From Candidatus Accumulibacter similis (lineage in GTDB: Bacteria > Pseudomonadota > Gammaproteobacteria > Burkholderiales > Rhodocyclaceae), in NCBI GenBank assembly GCA_013347225.1, contig CP054595.1, forward strand, positions 3,964,415 to 4,028,414: a DNA stretch of 64,000 bases, read 5' to 3'. Positions 36,009-45,627 of this stretch are shown here, one piece after another. Made by a program: the position numbers and the translations under genes. Below the pieces are notes generated by a model. That model saw only the letters and a program-made list of their open reading frames with translations. It was not told the DNA's origin and ran no database searches. Each line of letters opens with the position of its first letter. Within the stretch, counting starts at the first letter, position 1.

Positions 36009-36776
36009 CTAGCCACCGAGGTAGGCCTCGATGACGCGCGGATCCTTCTGCACCACGGCCGGCACGTCCTCGCAGATCTTCTCGCCATAGTCGAGAACCG
36101 CGACCCGGTCGCACAATCCCATCACCAGCTTGACATCATGCTCGATGAGGAGGACTGTCACGCCGTCGCGGCGAATGCCCTCCACGAGTACGCGCAATGC
36201 TTCCGTCTCGGTACCGTTCATCCCCGCCGCCGGCTCGTCGAGCGCCAGCAGTTTGGGTTCGGTGGCGAGAGCACGCGCGATCTCGAGCCGTCTCTGATCG
36301 CCGTAGGACAGGTGCCGCGCATAGTCATGCGCCCGCTCGTGGATGCCCACGTAGTGCAGGAGTTCGTCGGCGCGCCGCGCGATCGCCGCCTCTTCGGCGC
36401 GGGTCGCCGGGTTGCGGCTGATCGCGCCGAAGACGCCGGCGCGCGTCCGCAGGTGACGCCCGACCATGACATTCTCCATCGCCGTCATGTTGCCGAACAG
36501 GCGGATGTTCTGGAACGTCCGTGCAATGCCGACCTCGGCAGCCTTGTGCGGCGCGTCGGCCTCGAGCCTGACGCCATCGAAGAGAAAATGGCCGCTCTCG
36601 TTGCGGTAGAGACCGGTCAGGCAATTGAAGAAGGTCGTCTTGCCGGCACCGTTCGGTCCGATCAGCCCGTAGATCTCGCCGCGCAGGATGGTCAGGGAAA
36701 CATCGTGCAGCGCCTTGACGCCGCCGAAATGCTTGGCAACTTCCTGTGCCGCGAGAAGTGTCTGCCGCTCAGCCAT
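36009..36776 (-). CDS. livG: branched-chain amino acid ABC transporter ATPase LivG
   Basis: A 255-residue ABC ATPase with Walker A GPNGAGKTTFF, a Q-loop in GIARTFQNIRLF, the signature LSYGDQRRLEIARA and Walker B LLALDEPAAGMN. The YGD signature variant is usual for LivG. The frame extends to 36827 inside livM, but MAERQTLLAAQEV at 36776 fits the family. It lies 2 bases after the livM stop. Confidence 0.93.
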   Translation of the reverse strand: MAERQTLLAAQEVAKHFGGVKALHDVSLTILRGEIYGLIGPNGAGKTTFFNCLTGLYRNESGHFLFDGVRLEADAPHKAAEVGIARTFQNIRLFGNMTAMENVMVGRHLRTRAGVFGAISRNPATRAEEAAIARRADELLHYVGIHERAHDYARHLSYGDQRRLEIARALATEPKLLALDEPAAGMNGTETEALRVLVEGIRRDGVTVLLIEHDVKLVMGLCDRVAVLDYGEKICEDVPAVVQKDPRVIEAYLGG

Positions 36777-36778
36777 GC

Positions 36779-37855
36779 TCAGTCCGTCGCCTCGGCGAGT
36801 TCGCGCCGGCGCAGCGACGACGGCCACAGGCCCGCCGGACGGAAACGCATGACCAGTACCAGAGCCAGCCCGAAAACCAGCATGCGCAGGCTCTCGGGAT
36901 CGATGATCATGCGTCCGAAGACTGCCTGCTGCAGCGGCTCGATACCGTAGCGCAGCGCCTCCGGCAACCCCGTCAGCAGAATGGCGCCGAGAATCACGCC
37001 CGGAATGTGTCCCATGCCACCGAGGACCACCATCGCGAGAATCGTGATCGATTCCATCAGCGAGAAGCTCTCCGGGCTGACGAAACCCTGCATCGCGGCA
37101 AAGACGCCGCCAGCGATACCGCCGAATGAAGCACCCATGGCAAAGGCCAGCAACTTGATGTTGCGGGTGTTGATGCCGCAGGCCTTGGCGGCCACTTCAT
37201 CCTCGCGAATCGCCTGCCAGGCCCTGCCGATACGCGAGTTCTGCAGGCGGATGTTGACGACAATGACCAGTGCCGCCAGCGCGACCAGCAGGAAGTAATA
37301 CTTCTGCGGACCCGAAATGGAAACGCCGAAGAAGGTACTGCTCCGGGCGAAGGAAAAATCCCCGATCCGGACCGGGTCGATCAGGGTGATGCCCTGCGCA
37401 CCGTTCGTGATGTTGATCGGGGCGTTGAGGTTGTTCATGAAGATGCGGATGATCTCGCCGAAACCCAGCGTGACGATCGCCAGGTAGTCACCACGCAGCT
37501 TGAGCGTCGGCGCCCCCAGCAGGACACCGAAAAGACAGGCCAGCGCCGCGCCGCACGGGAGAATGACCCAGAATGGCAGGTGGATGCCGAAGTGTGGTGA
37601 GGCCAGGAGCGCGTAGCAGTAGGCCCCGACCGCGTAGAAGGCAACATAACCGAGATCCAGCAGACCGGCATAGCCGACGACGATGTTCAGACCCAACGCC
37701 AGGAAAACGTAGAGGATCGCGAAGTTGGCGATGCGCACCCAGGCCTGCCCGCCGAGGGCGGCGACAAAGGGAACGGCGAGCAGGACACCGACGACCAGCA
37801 GCAGTCCCAGCCAGTGCTGCCGCCAGTATGGATGCTTCGTTGTCGGGCCGTTCAT
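36779..37855 (-). CDS. livM: branched-chain amino acid ABC transporter permease LivM
   Basis: A 358-residue permease with about ten hydrophobic segments. The LivM block GLNIVVGYAGLLDLGYVAFY and the cytoplasmic coupling loop (GRAWQAIREDEVAAKACGIN) are clear. The start overlaps the livH stop by 4 bases. It works with LivH as the membrane channel fed by the LivK-type lipoprotein. Confidence 0.93.
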   Translation of the reverse strand: MNGPTTKHPYWRQHWLGLLLVVGVLLAVPFVAALGGQAWVRIANFAILYVFLALGLNIVVGYAGLLDLGYVAFYAVGAYCYALLASPHFGIHLPFWVILPCGAALACLFGVLLGAPTLKLRGDYLAIVTLGFGEIIRIFMNNLNAPINITNGAQGITLIDPVRIGDFSFARSSTFFGVSISGPQKYYFLLVALAALVIVVNIRLQNSRIGRAWQAIREDEVAAKACGINTRNIKLLAFAMGASFGGIAGGVFAAMQGFVSPESFSLMESITILAMVVLGGMGHIPGVILGAILLTGLPEALRYGIEPLQQAVFGRMIIDPESLRMLVFGLALVLVMRFRPAGLWPSSLRRRELAEATD

Positions 37856-38775
37856 GCGCGGTCTCCTGTCCGCTCGCCGAACAATCCCGAAGGACGGAAC
37901 ATCAGCACGATGATGAGCACCATGAAGGCGAAGATGTCCTGGTAGTGGCTACCGAGGAAGTTGCCGGTAAGGTCGCCGATGTAGCCGGCACCGAGGGCCT
38001 CGATGATTCCCAGCAGCAGGCCGCCGGCCATCGCACCCGCCATGTTGCCGATGCCGCCGAGAACTGCCGCCGTGAACGCCTTCAGGCCGAGCATGAAGCC
38101 CATCTGGTAATGCGCGATCTCGTAGTACGAGCCGACCATGCAGCCTGCCAGCGCACCCAGAGCCGAGCCGATGATGAACGCCATGGCAATCACGCGATCG
38201 ATGTCGACACCCATCAGGAGTGCGACGTGCTGGTTCTGCGCCGTCGCCCGCATCGCCATGCCCATGCGTGTGCGGTGCACGAGATAGGTCAGTCCGACCA
38301 TCACCAGCGCCGCGAGGACGACGATCGCGACCTGCACGTTGGTGAAGCTGGCGCCACCGAACTCGTAGATCTGCTTGTCGATCATCGGCGGGAAGGTGAT
38401 GTAGTTGCGACCCCAGATGATCATCGCAACGTTCTGCAGGACGATCGACATGCCGATCGCCGTGATCAGCGGCGTCAGTCGCGGCGCATGCCGCAACGGC
38501 CGGTAGGCCACGCGCTCGAGACCCCAACCGAGCACCATGCAGGCGACGACCGCGATCAGCAGGCCGATGCCGAGAATGAGCAGCGGCGGCATGCCGCTGC
38601 CGGCGAGCGAGACGATGACCGTGAACGCCACCATCGTGCCGATCATGACGACCTCACCATGGGCAAAGTTGATCAGCCCGATGATGCCGTACACCATCGT
38701 GTAACCGAGCGCGACGAGCGCATAGACGGCACCGAGGGTGAGGCCGTTGATCAGTTGCTGCAGGAGAGTGTCCAT
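37852..38775 (-). CDS. livH: branched-chain amino acid ABC transporter permease LivH
   Basis: A 307-residue permease. The N-terminal LINGLTLGAVYALVALGYTM and INFAHGEVVMIG are diagnostic, and the coupling loop carries RATAQNQHVALLMGV. In-frame sequence upstream to 38916 overlaps the intergenic hairpin and is rejected. It is separated from the solute-binding gene by 171 bases containing a strong inverted repeat, which probably lowers expression of the permeases relative to the binding protein. Confidence 0.93.
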   Translation of the reverse strand: MDTLLQQLINGLTLGAVYALVALGYTMVYGIIGLINFAHGEVVMIGTMVAFTVIVSLAGSGMPPLLILGIGLLIAVVACMVLGWGLERVAYRPLRHAPRLTPLITAIGMSIVLQNVAMIIWGRNYITFPPMIDKQIYEFGGASFTNVQVAIVVLAALVMVGLTYLVHRTRMGMAMRATAQNQHVALLMGVDIDRVIAMAFIIGSALGALAGCMVGSYYEIAHYQMGFMLGLKAFTAAVLGGIGNMAGAMAGGLLLGIIEALGAGYIGDLTGNFLGSHYQDIFAFMVLIIVLMFRPSGLFGERTGDRA

Positions 38776-38894
38776 GGTCAGGCTTTCCGCAACGGGGCGC
38801 CATGGGCGAACCAGAGTACTCGACTCGTGGAAGCAGCGCTTGGCAGCCCGGGAACACGTCCCGAGACGACCGAGCAACCGCGGACACAGCCAAA

Positions 38895-38924
38895 CGGAGG
38901 AAATGGCATGCGCCATTCCCTCCG
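38895..38924 (-). terminator. intra-operon hairpin (attenuating terminator) between livK and livH
   Basis: A 13-base stem with one mismatch (38895-38907 paired with 38912-38924) encloses the 4-base loop ATGC. On the minus strand it is followed by TTTG only, so termination should be partial. It may also protect the livK message 3' end. Confidence 0.6.
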
Positions 38925-38946
38925 TGCCGGTCTGCCCGGCAAGCCC

Positions 38947-40203
38947 TTACTTCTTGGCTTCGGGAGCTGCAGCGGGCGCTGCGGCGGCGGGGGCTGCGGC
39001 AGGCGCCGTGCCACCCTCGGTCTTCAGCGTGACCAGCTTGCCGTCCTTGATCTCGAAGACGGTGATCGCGCCGTTCTTGATGTCACCCTTCTCGTCGAAC
39101 TCGATCTTGCCGGTCACGCCATCGTACGAGGTCTTGCCGACTTCCGGCAGATACTTGACCGGATCGGCGGAATTGGCCCGCTTCATCGCGTCAACCAGGA
39201 CCATCACCGCATCGTAGCTGTACGGCGAATAGATCTGGATCTGGCCATACTTCCTGGTGAAGTCCTCGACGAACTTCTGGCCATTCGGCAGCTTGTCGAC
39301 CGGCAGTCCCGCCTGTGAGCAGATGACTCCTTCCGAAGCGGCACCGGCAAGCTTGATCAGTTCCGGCGAGCAGCCACCGTCACCGGTGGTGAACTTCGCC
39401 TTGATACCGAGTTCCTTGATCTGCTTGAGCATCGGGCCGCCGATCGCGTCCATTCCGCCAAGGAAGATCACGTCCGGATTCTTGGCCTTGATCTTGGTCA
39501 GGATGGCCTTGAAATCGGTCGCCTTGTCGGTGGTGAACTCGCGCGCGACGATGTTCGCACCGGCTGCCTTGGCAGCCTTCTCGACCTCGTCGGCGAGACC
39601 CTGGCCGTAGGCGGTGCGGTCGTCGATGATCGCGACCTTCTTCGCACCCATGTCCTTGACGGCGTAGGTACCGACCACCGAACCCTGCTGGATGTCGTTG
39701 GCCATGACGCGGAAGGTCGTGTTGAAGCCCTGTTGCGTATATTTTGGATTGGTCGCCGAAGGTGAAATCTGCGGCAGACCCGCCTGATTGTAGATTGCCG
39801 ACGCCGGAATCGTCGTTCCCGAGTTGAGGTGCCCGACGACGCCCGCGACCTTGGCGTCGACCAGTTTCTGGGCAACCACCGTGCCGGTCTTCGGATCGGC
39901 CTGATCATCCTCGCCGAGCAGTTCGAACTTGACGACCTTGCCGTCGATCTCCAGCTTCTTGGCGTTGGCATCTTCGACGGCCAGACGGGCACCGTTCTCG
40001 TTGTCCTTGCCCAAGTGGGCGATCGGCCCGGTCAGCGGGGCGACGTGACCGATCTTGACCACAATCTCCGGCTTCGGCGCCGGCGCCGGTGCAGCGGCGG
40101 GTGCAGGAGCAGCGGCCTTGGGTTCCTCCTTCTTCCCGCAGCCGATCAGCGCCACCGAGGCGGCGAGTACGATCAGTACACCAGGAATGTGTTCTTTTCT
40201 CAT
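38947..40203 (-). CDS. livK: branched-chain amino acid ABC transporter substrate-binding lipoprotein
   Basis: A 418-residue type I periplasmic binding protein. The N-terminus is a lipoprotein signal with lipobox LIGC (Cys at about 22), then an Ala/Pro/Lys linker. The mature fold begins VVKIGHVAPLTGPIAHLGKD and includes VVGHLNSGTTIPASAIY, which contacts the ligand backbone in LivJ/K-like proteins. The C-terminus is Ala-rich. It is strongly promoted (TTGACA-17-GACAAT) and separated from livHMGF by a hairpin. Ligand could be Leu/Ile/Val or another amide; homology does not settle it. Confidence 0.9.
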   Translation of the reverse strand: MRKEHIPGVLIVLAASVALIGCGKKEEPKAAAPAPAAAPAPAPKPEIVVKIGHVAPLTGPIAHLGKDNENGARLAVEDANAKKLEIDGKVVKFELLGEDDQADPKTGTVVAQKLVDAKVAGVVGHLNSGTTIPASAIYNQAGLPQISPSATNPKYTQQGFNTTFRVMANDIQQGSVVGTYAVKDMGAKKVAIIDDRTAYGQGLADEVEKAAKAAGANIVAREFTTDKATDFKAILTKIKAKNPDVIFLGGMDAIGGPMLKQIKELGIKAKFTTGDGGCSPELIKLAGAASEGVICSQAGLPVDKLPNGQKFVEDFTRKYGQIQIYSPYSYDAVMVLVDAMKRANSADPVKYLPEVGKTSYDGVTGKIEFDEKGDIKNGAITVFEIKDGKLVTLKTEGGTAPAAAPAAAAPAAAPEAKK

Positions 40204-40249
40204 GGGTTCATCTCCAATATTGTCGTCTTACGGGGCCAGCAAACGCGCG

Positions 40250-40278
40250 ATTGTCCGAGGCCATCAGGAACTTGTCAA
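40250..40278 (-). promoter_or_regulatory. sigma70 promoter of the liv locus
   Basis: On the minus strand a perfect -35 TTGACA (40278-40273) is followed after 17 bases by GACAAT (40255-40250). Transcription should start near 40243, giving a leader of about 40 bases with GGAG before ATG 40203. Confidence 0.7.
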
Positions 40279-40333
40279 CCACGATGTCGTTGCCTCGCTG
40301 CCGGAAATGCCGCTGCGCGTGTCATTGGTGCTG

Positions 40334-40363
40334 CAAAAAAAGAAAAACCGGCGGTTGGCCGGT
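40334..40363 (-). terminator. Rho-independent terminator of the cytochrome c gene
   Basis: On the minus strand ACCGGC, loop CAACC, GCCGGT is followed by TTTTTCTTTTTTT. This is the clearest intrinsic terminator in the window and lies 20 bases after the cytochrome stop codon. Confidence 0.9.
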
Positions 40364-40382
40364 CTCTCTGCAGCCTCAGCCC

Positions 40383-40688
40383 TCACTTCTGGCTGAGAAT
40401 CCACTTCACGAGCTTGTTGGCTTCGTCGGGAGTGACCGAGGGATTCGGCGGCATCGGCACCGGCCCCCAGACACCCTTGCCACCCTTGATCACCTTCTCG
40501 GCGAGCATGGCTTCATCCTTGGCCGTGTATTTCTTGGCCACATCCTTGTACGCCGGACCGACAACCTTCTTGTCCACCGCGTGACAAGACAGGCAGTTCT
40601 TCGACTTGGCAAGGGCCTCGTCAGCCTGCACAGCACCGGCAGACATCACGCCGGCAGCCGCCAGCAGGCACGCGTAGATCGCTTTCAT
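40383..40688 (-). CDS. small periplasmic class I cytochrome c (c551/c552 type)
   Basis: A 101-residue precursor with a Sec signal peptide (MKAIYACLLAAAGVMSAGAV, cleavage near QA-DEA) and one haem site CLSCH. The distal Met ligand is in the GPVPMPPNP segment, typical of c551/c8 carriers, and the C-terminal helix ends ANKLVKWILSQK. It probably shuttles electrons to terminal reductases or oxidases. A GTG at 40694 is possible, but GGAG sits 7 bases before ATG 40688. It is monocistronic, with its own promoter and a strong terminator. Confidence 0.93.
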   Translation of the reverse strand: MKAIYACLLAAAGVMSAGAVQADEALAKSKNCLSCHAVDKKVVGPAYKDVAKKYTAKDEAMLAEKVIKGGKGVWGPVPMPPNPSVTPDEANKLVKWILSQK

Positions 40689-40727
40689 GCTCACACTCCG
40701 TTCAGGTAAAGGGATTGAAACGCCCCG

Positions 40728-40755
40728 ATATTATTTCAGTTTGGCCCGCTTGCAA
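40728..40755 (-). promoter_or_regulatory. putative promoter of the cytochrome c gene
   Basis: On the minus strand TTGCAA (40755-40750) and TAATAT (40733-40728) are 16 bases apart in an AT-rich patch that stands out from the GC-rich surroundings. Predicted leader is about 30-35 bases. Confidence 0.45.
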
Positions 40756-40901
40756 AGCATCGCGAACCGGCCGCCGCCGATGCCAGGGCAGCGCGCAGCG
40801 GGCGCATACCATGCAACGCGCGCCGCTGCCTCGCGTTGACCGCGCCGGCGCGAGCGATCACCCGGCGTAGATGCCCGACCACGGCCCCCGGCTGCCCGTC
40901 G

Positions 40902-42758
40902 TCAGGCGCCGCGCAGCCGGCCGAGGTCGCGCACGGCGCCGGTTGCCGCCGAGGTCGCCATCAGCGCGTAGGCCTGCAGGGCCCGCGAAACGACGCGCGC
41001 GCGTGCCGCTGCCGGTCGCCAGGCGGACTCGCCGCGCGCATCCATCGCTGCCCGCCGCCGCGCCAGTTCGGCATCAGCGACGGCGAGATGGATGCGACGG
41101 GCGGGTATGTCGATCTCGATCAGGTCGCCTTCCTCGACGAGGCCGATCGCCCCGCCTTCGGCTGCCTCCGGCGAGACGTGACCGATCGACAGACCCGAGG
41201 TGCCACCCGAGAAGCGCCCATCGGTCAGCAGGGCGCAGGCCTTGCCCAGCCCCTTCGATTTGAGGTAGGAGGTCGGATAGAGCATCTCCTGCATGCCCGG
41301 ACCGCCCTTCGGTCCTTCGTAGCGAATCACCACCACCTCGCCCGCGTGCACCTGATCGCCGAGAATCGCCTGCACCGCGTCGTCCTGGCTCTCGAAGACC
41401 CGTGCCCGCCCGCTGAACACCCAGATGCTGGCATCGACGCCGGCAGTCTTGACGATGCAGCCATCGCTGGCGATGTTGCCGTAGAGAACGGCGAGGCCAC
41501 CATCCTGCGAATACGCGTTGGCAATGTTGCGGATGCAGCCGCCGGCGCGGTCGAGATCGAGGTCGGCGTAACGACGGTTCTGCGAGAACGCCGTCTGCGT
41601 CGGAATGCCACCCGGCGCCGCCCGGTAGAACTCGCCCACCGCCGCCTCCGGCGCGCGCAGCACGTCCCAGCGATCGATCGCTTCGCCAAGCGTCGCCGCA
41701 TGTACCGTCGGCACGTCGCGATGGATCAGGCCGGCGCGGTCGAGCTCGCCGAGGATGGCGAAAATGCCACCGGCTCGGTGCACGTCCTCCATGTGGTAGT
41801 CCGGCGTTGCCGGAGCGACCTTCGCCAGGCAGGGTACGCGACGCGAGATGCGGTCGATGTCGTCCATCGTGAAATCGACGCCGCCCTCCTGTGCCGCCGC
41901 CAGGATGTGCAGCACCGTGTTCGTCGAACCGCCCATCGACACGTCGAGCGCCATGGCGTTCTCGAAGGCGGCCAGACTGCCGATCGAACGGGGCAGCACC
42001 GCGGCGTCGTCGTGCTCGTAGTAGCGCCGGCAGAGGTCGACGATCTGGCGGCCGGCCTGGAGAAACAACCCGCGGCGATCGGCATGGGTGGCCAGCAGGC
42101 TGCCGTTGCCCGGCAGCGAAAACCCGAGCGCCTCGGTCAGGCAGTTCATCGAATTGGCGGTGAACATGCCCGAACAGGAGCCGCAGGTGGGACATGCCGA
42201 GCGCTCGAAGGCCTCGACCTCGGCGTCGGAGCAGTTGCTGTCGCCGCCCTTGACCATCGCATCCACCAGGTCGATCGCCACCACCTTGCCGCCCCATTGC
42301 ACCTTGCCGGCCTCCATCGGGCCACCGGAGACGAAGATCGTCGGGATGTTCACGCGCATCGCCGCCATCAGCATGCCGGGAGTGATCTTGTCGCAATTCG
42401 AGATGCACACCATGGCGTCGGCACAATGGGCATTGACCATGTACTCGACCGAGTCGGCAATCAGGTCGCGCGAGGGCAGCGAGTAGAGCATGCCGTCGTG
42501 CCCCATGGCGATGCCGTCGTCGATCGCTATCGTGTTGAACTCCTTGGCCACGCCGCCGGCGGCCTCGATCTCGCGCGCGACCAGTTGCCCGAGATCCTTG
42601 AGATGCACATGCCCGGGAACGAACTGGGTGAAGGAATTGACGACGGCGATGATCGGCTTTCCGAAATCACCATCGGCCATGCCGGTGGCACGCCAGAGGG
42701 CGCGCGCGCCGGCCATGTTGCGGCCATGGGTCGAGGTGCGTGAACGATAGTGCGGCAT
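40902..42758 (-). CDS. ilvD: dihydroxy-acid dehydratase
   Basis: A 618-residue Fe-S dehydratase forming 2-keto acids in Ile, Val and pantothenate synthesis. Cluster cysteines are in [12 protein letters not shown] and [11 protein letters not shown]. Metal and active-site blocks [15 protein letters not shown] and [20 protein letters not shown] are intact. RBS GGAG precedes ATG 42758. It is divergent from lgt, with overlapping -10 regions at 42799-42814. Downstream, 40756-40901 has no recognisable feature. Confidence 0.95.
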   Translation of the reverse strand: MPHYRSRTSTHGRNMAGARALWRATGMADGDFGKPIIAVVNSFTQFVPGHVHLKDLGQLVAREIEAAGGVAKEFNTIAIDDGIAMGHDGMLYSLPSRDLIADSVEYMVNAHCADAMVCISNCDKITPGMLMAAMRVNIPTIFVSGGPMEAGKVQWGGKVVAIDLVDAMVKGGDSNCSDAEVEAFERSACPTCGSCSGMFTANSMNCLTEALGFSLPGNGSLLATHADRRGLFLQAGRQIVDLCRRYYEHDDAAVLPRSIGSLAAFENAMALDVSMGGSTNTVLHILAAAQEGGVDFTMDDIDRISRRVPCLAKVAPATPDYHMEDVHRAGGIFAILGELDRAGLIHRDVPTVHAATLGEAIDRWDVLRAPEAAVGEFYRAAPGGIPTQTAFSQNRRYADLDLDRAGGCIRNIANAYSQDGGLAVLYGNIASDGCIVKTAGVDASIWVFSGRARVFESQDDAVQAILGDQVHAGEVVVIRYEGPKGGPGMQEMLYPTSYLKSKGLGKACALLTDGRFSGGTSGLSIGHVSPEAAEGGAIGLVEEGDLIEIDIPARRIHLAVADAELARRRAAMDARGESAWRPAAARARVVSRALQAYALMATSAATGAVRDLGRLRGA

Positions 42759-42798
42759 CGCTGATCTCCATTCGAAAACCCGCCTCGAAGCGACGGGC

Positions 42799-42814
42799 TA
42801 TAATGTCGATTCTA
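42799..42814. promoter_or_regulatory. divergent -10 boxes for lgt (+) and ilvD (-)
   Basis: A perfect TATAAT on the plus strand (42799-42804) points to lgt, and TAGAAT on the minus strand (42814-42809) points to ilvD, only 4 bases apart. Polymerases at the two sites would exclude each other. -35 elements are weak on both sides. The plus-strand box covers ATG 42803, which argues against that codon as the lgt start. Confidence 0.5.
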
Positions 42815-42841
42815 TCCGAAAGCCCCCGGGGTATTGGCACC

Positions 42842-43639
42842 GTGTTGATCCATCCGCAGTTCGACCCAGTCGCCGTCTCACTCGGCCCGCTGAGTGTACA
42901 CTGGTACGGGCTGATGTATCTCGTCGCGTTCGTCCAATTCTGGTGGCTCGGCAAGTACCGGCTGCTGCATCAGCCACAGTTCGCCCGCTCGGGCTGGACC
43001 GTGCAACAGCTCGACGATCTGCTGTTTTACGGGGTTCTCGGCGTGATCACCGGCGGCCGTCTCGGACAGGTCCTGTTCTACGAGCCCGGCTACTACCTGC
43101 GCGAGCCGCTGCAGATTCTCGCGGTCTGGCGCGGTGGCATGTCCTTCCACGGCGGCCTGCTGGGCGTCCTGCTGGCGATGGCATTGTACGCCCGCAAGAC
43201 GGCTCGCCAGTGGCTCGAAATCACCGACTTCATCGCGCCGCTGGTGCCGCTCGGCCTGGCTGCCGGGCGTGTCGGCAACTTCATCAACGGCGAACTGTGG
43301 GGCCGTGCGGCGGATCCGTCGCTGCCCTGGGCGATGATCTTCCCGGCGGTGGACGAATTGCCGCGCCACCCGTCGCAGCTCTATCAGGCCGGGCTCGAAG
43401 GCCTGCTGCTGTTCGTCGTGCTCTGGCTCTACGCGCGCCGGGAGCGGCCGCGCGGCGCCGTCTCGGGTGCCTTTCTCGTCGGCTACGGAATCCTGCGCTG
43501 GGTGGCCGAGTATTTTCGCTCGCCCGACGCAGGGATTTTCGGCCTTTCCCACACCGTCAGCATGGGGCAGTGGCTGTCACTGCCGATGATCGCTGCCGGC
43601 ATCATGTTGATCGTCGCCGCGGGCCGCCAGCGCGCCTGA
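42842..43639 (+). CDS. lgt: prolipoprotein diacylglyceryl transferase
   Basis: A 265-residue inner-membrane enzyme that attaches diacylglycerol to the lipobox Cys of prolipoproteins. The N-terminus [20 protein letters not shown] is the family start; the essential HGG is in [13 protein letters not shown], and the Lgt signature [14 protein letters not shown] is intact. Seven membrane segments are expected. The start is taken as GTG 42842: the alternative ATG 42803 lies inside the TATAAT box and its extra residues are not conserved. It precedes malonyl-CoA decarboxylase by 37 bases. Confidence 0.93.
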   Translation: MLIHPQFDPVAVSLGPLSVHWYGLMYLVAFVQFWWLGKYRLLHQPQFARSGWTVQQLDDLLFYGVLGVITGGRLGQVLFYEPGYYLREPLQILAVWRGGMSFHGGLLGVLLAMALYARKTARQWLEITDFIAPLVPLGLAAGRVGNFINGELWGRAADPSLPWAMIFPAVDELPRHPSQLYQAGLEGLLLFVVLWLYARRERPRGAVSGAFLVGYGILRWVAEYFRSPDAGIFGLSHTVSMGQWLSLPMIAAGIMLIVAAGRQRA

Positions 43640-43676
43640 GCTGCCCTGTTGCAGGGCCGCGGCCAAGGAGAACCAG

Positions 43677-45062
43677 ATGGCAGAAGGTATGGTGGTGCGC
43701 GGGCTGCGCCGTGTGCGGACGCTGCTCGCCGAAGGGAGCGCGTCGCGTGGCCTCACGGGCAAACAACTGCTGCAGGTACGCGCGCTCCTGCACGAATGCG
43801 CCGGCGGTGTCGGCGGCGAGATCTCGGCCCGGCAACGCGCCGCCCGTCTCGCCGGCGCCTACCAGCATCTCGACGACGAGGGGCGGGCCACCTTCCTGCG
43901 ACTCGTCGCCACCGAATTCGGGCCCGATCCGCAGCGGGTAGCCGAAGCGCACGCAGGCTACCAGGAGGCCATCGGCAGCGACCAGCAGTGGGCTGCCGAA
44001 TCGGCGCTGCGGAATGCCATGCGCTCGACGCGCCTGCGCATCCTGACGCAGTTCAACGCCCTGCCGCAGGGCGTCAAGTTCCTCGTCGACCTGCGCGCGG
44101 ACCTGCTGCGCTACGCGACGCAGGATCCGGCGCTGCGCTCGCTCGATCGGGAACTCGAATCGCGGCTGGGCGCCTGGTTCGATGTCGGCTTCCTGGAACT
44201 GCAGCGAATCACCTGGAACTCGCCGGCAACACTGCTGGAGAAGCTGATCGAATACGAGGCGGTGCATGAGATCCGTTCGTGGAACGATCTCAAGAACCGG
44301 CTCGATTCCGACCGGCGCTGTTACGCTTTCTTCCATCCGCGCATGCCGATGGAGCCGCTGATCTTCGTCGAGGTGGCGCTCGTCGACCGCCTCGCCGACA
44401 ACGTGCAGGCGCTGCTCGACGAGCACGCGCCGGTGTTCGACGCCCAACGCGCCACGACGGCGATCTTCTACTCGATCTCCAATACCCAGGCCGGACTGCG
44501 CGGCGTTTCCTTCGGCAACTTCCTGCTCAAGCGCGTGGTCGACGACCTCAAACGCGATTATCCGCGGCTGGTCAGCTTCGCCACCCTGTCGCCGCTGCCG
44601 ACTTTCTGCCGCTGGGCAGAGAAGAACCCCGAGGCCTGGCGGAAAGCGTTCACTCCGGCCGACCTCGAACGGATCGGACGCCACCTGCCGGCCGACACGC
44701 TGCCACCGGCAAGCGCCAGCGACCTGCAGGGCGTGCTTGCCGACAGCCGCTGGAGCCAGGATCCGCGCCTGACGCGCGCGCTGCAGCACGGGCTGCTGCG
44801 CCTGGCGGCGCGCTACCTGATGACGACGGCCAAGGGCGGCCGCCCCTACGATCCGGTCGCCCGCTTCCACCTCGGCAACGGCGCCCGCATCGAGCGCCTC
44901 AACTATCTGGCTGACACCTCGGCCCGCGGCCAGAAGCAGTCCTACGGCCTGATGGTGAATTATCTCTACGACCCTGATACCATCGAATCCAATGTCGAAG
45001 CGTTTTCGCGCAGCGGCGAGATTGCCGCCGCTGCAGCCATCCGTCGCTCTGCCCGTGACTGA
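43677..45062 (+). CDS. malonyl-CoA decarboxylase
   Basis: A 461-residue soluble enzyme converting malonyl-CoA to acetyl-CoA and CO2. An N-terminal helical domain (about 1-170) precedes a GNAT-like catalytic domain. Conserved blocks include [37 protein letters not shown] and [16 protein letters not shown]; the catalytic Ser and His are in family regions of this kind, with [17 protein letters not shown] near the end. RBS GGAG precedes ATG 43677. In a storage-polymer-forming organism it may tune malonyl- and acetyl-CoA pools; that is inference. Confidence 0.92.
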   Translation: MAEGMVVRGLRRVRTLLAEGSASRGLTGKQLLQVRALLHECAGGVGGEISARQRAARLAGAYQHLDDEGRATFLRLVATEFGPDPQRVAEAHAGYQEAIGSDQQWAAESALRNAMRSTRLRILTQFNALPQGVKFLVDLRADLLRYATQDPALRSLDRELESRLGAWFDVGFLELQRITWNSPATLLEKLIEYEAVHEIRSWNDLKNRLDSDRRCYAFFHPRMPMEPLIFVEVALVDRLADNVQALLDEHAPVFDAQRATTAIFYSISNTQAGLRGVSFGNFLLKRVVDDLKRDYPRLVSFATLSPLPTFCRWAEKNPEAWRKAFTPADLERIGRHLPADTLPPASASDLQGVLADSRWSQDPRLTRALQHGLLRLAARYLMTTAKGGRPYDPVARFHLGNGARIERLNYLADTSARGQKQSYGLMVNYLYDPDTIESNVEAFSRSGEIAAAAAIRRSARD

Positions 45063-45112
45063 GTCCGTCCGGCCGGAGCGTCTCCTGTTCCTCTTTAGAG
45101 AAAGCACTGCAC

Positions 45113-45586
45113 ATGAGTCAACGTCCATTCAAGGTCCTCGGAATCCAGCAGATCGCCATCGGCGGTCCGGACAAGATGAAACTGCGTCAACTCTGGGTCG
45201 ACATGCTCGGCCTCGAAATCACCGGCAACTTCGTCAGCGAGCGCGAGAACGTCGATGAAGACATCGCCGCCATGGGCAAGGGCCCGTTCAAGGTCGAGGT
45301 CGACCTGATGCAGCCGGTCGACCCGGAGAAGAAGCCCGCCGTACATGCCACGCCGCTCAATCACGTCGGCCTGTGGATCGACGATCTGCCGCAAGCGGTT
45401 GAATGGCTGACGGCCAACGGCGTTCGCTTCGCACCGGGCGGAATCCGCAAGGGAGCCGCCGGCTTCGACATCACCTTCCTGCACCCGAAAGCCAGTGCCG
45501 AATTCCCGATCGCCGGCGAGGGCGTGCTGATCGAACTGGTGCAGGCACCACCCGAGGTCGTCGAGGCTTTCGCCCGCATCGCCTGA
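45113..45586 (+). CDS. VOC family protein resembling methylmalonyl-CoA epimerase
   Basis: A 157-residue vicinal-oxygen-chelate fold with two beta-alpha-beta-beta-beta units. The second half ([36 protein letters not shown]) closely follows methylmalonyl-CoA epimerase, supplying His and Glu metal ligands. The first ligand position, normally His in a DHIAIAV-type strand, reads QQIAIGG, so a Gln replaces it. Position 50 bases after malonyl-CoA decarboxylase suggests an acyl-CoA role. Glyoxalase or ring-cleavage functions cannot be excluded. Confidence 0.7.
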   Translation: MSQRPFKVLGIQQIAIGGPDKMKLRQLWVDMLGLEITGNFVSERENVDEDIAAMGKGPFKVEVDLMQPVDPEKKPAVHATPLNHVGLWIDDLPQAVEWLTANGVRFAPGGIRKGAAGFDITFLHPKASAEFPIAGEGVLIELVQAPPEVVEAFARIA

Positions 45587-45599
45587 CCACCATGAGCAA

Positions 45600-45627
45600 C
45601 CGGCAGTCCCGCCCCGGGCACTGCCGG
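45600..45627. repeat. inverted repeat after the VOC gene
   Basis: CCGGCAGT (45600-45607) pairs with ACTGCCGG (45620-45627) around a 12-base GC-rich loop, 13 bases after the VOC stop. There is no T-run, so it is at best a Rho-assisted 3' end. Confidence 0.4.

Noticed and set aside
40836-42743. Plus-strand open frame of 635 codons opposite ilvD
   Set aside because: IlvD on the minus strand is full length with all Fe-S motifs. The other frame is low-complexity.
42803-42841. ATG 42803 as the lgt start
   Set aside because: The codon lies inside a TATAAT box and adds non-conserved residues before the family N-terminus at GTG 42842.
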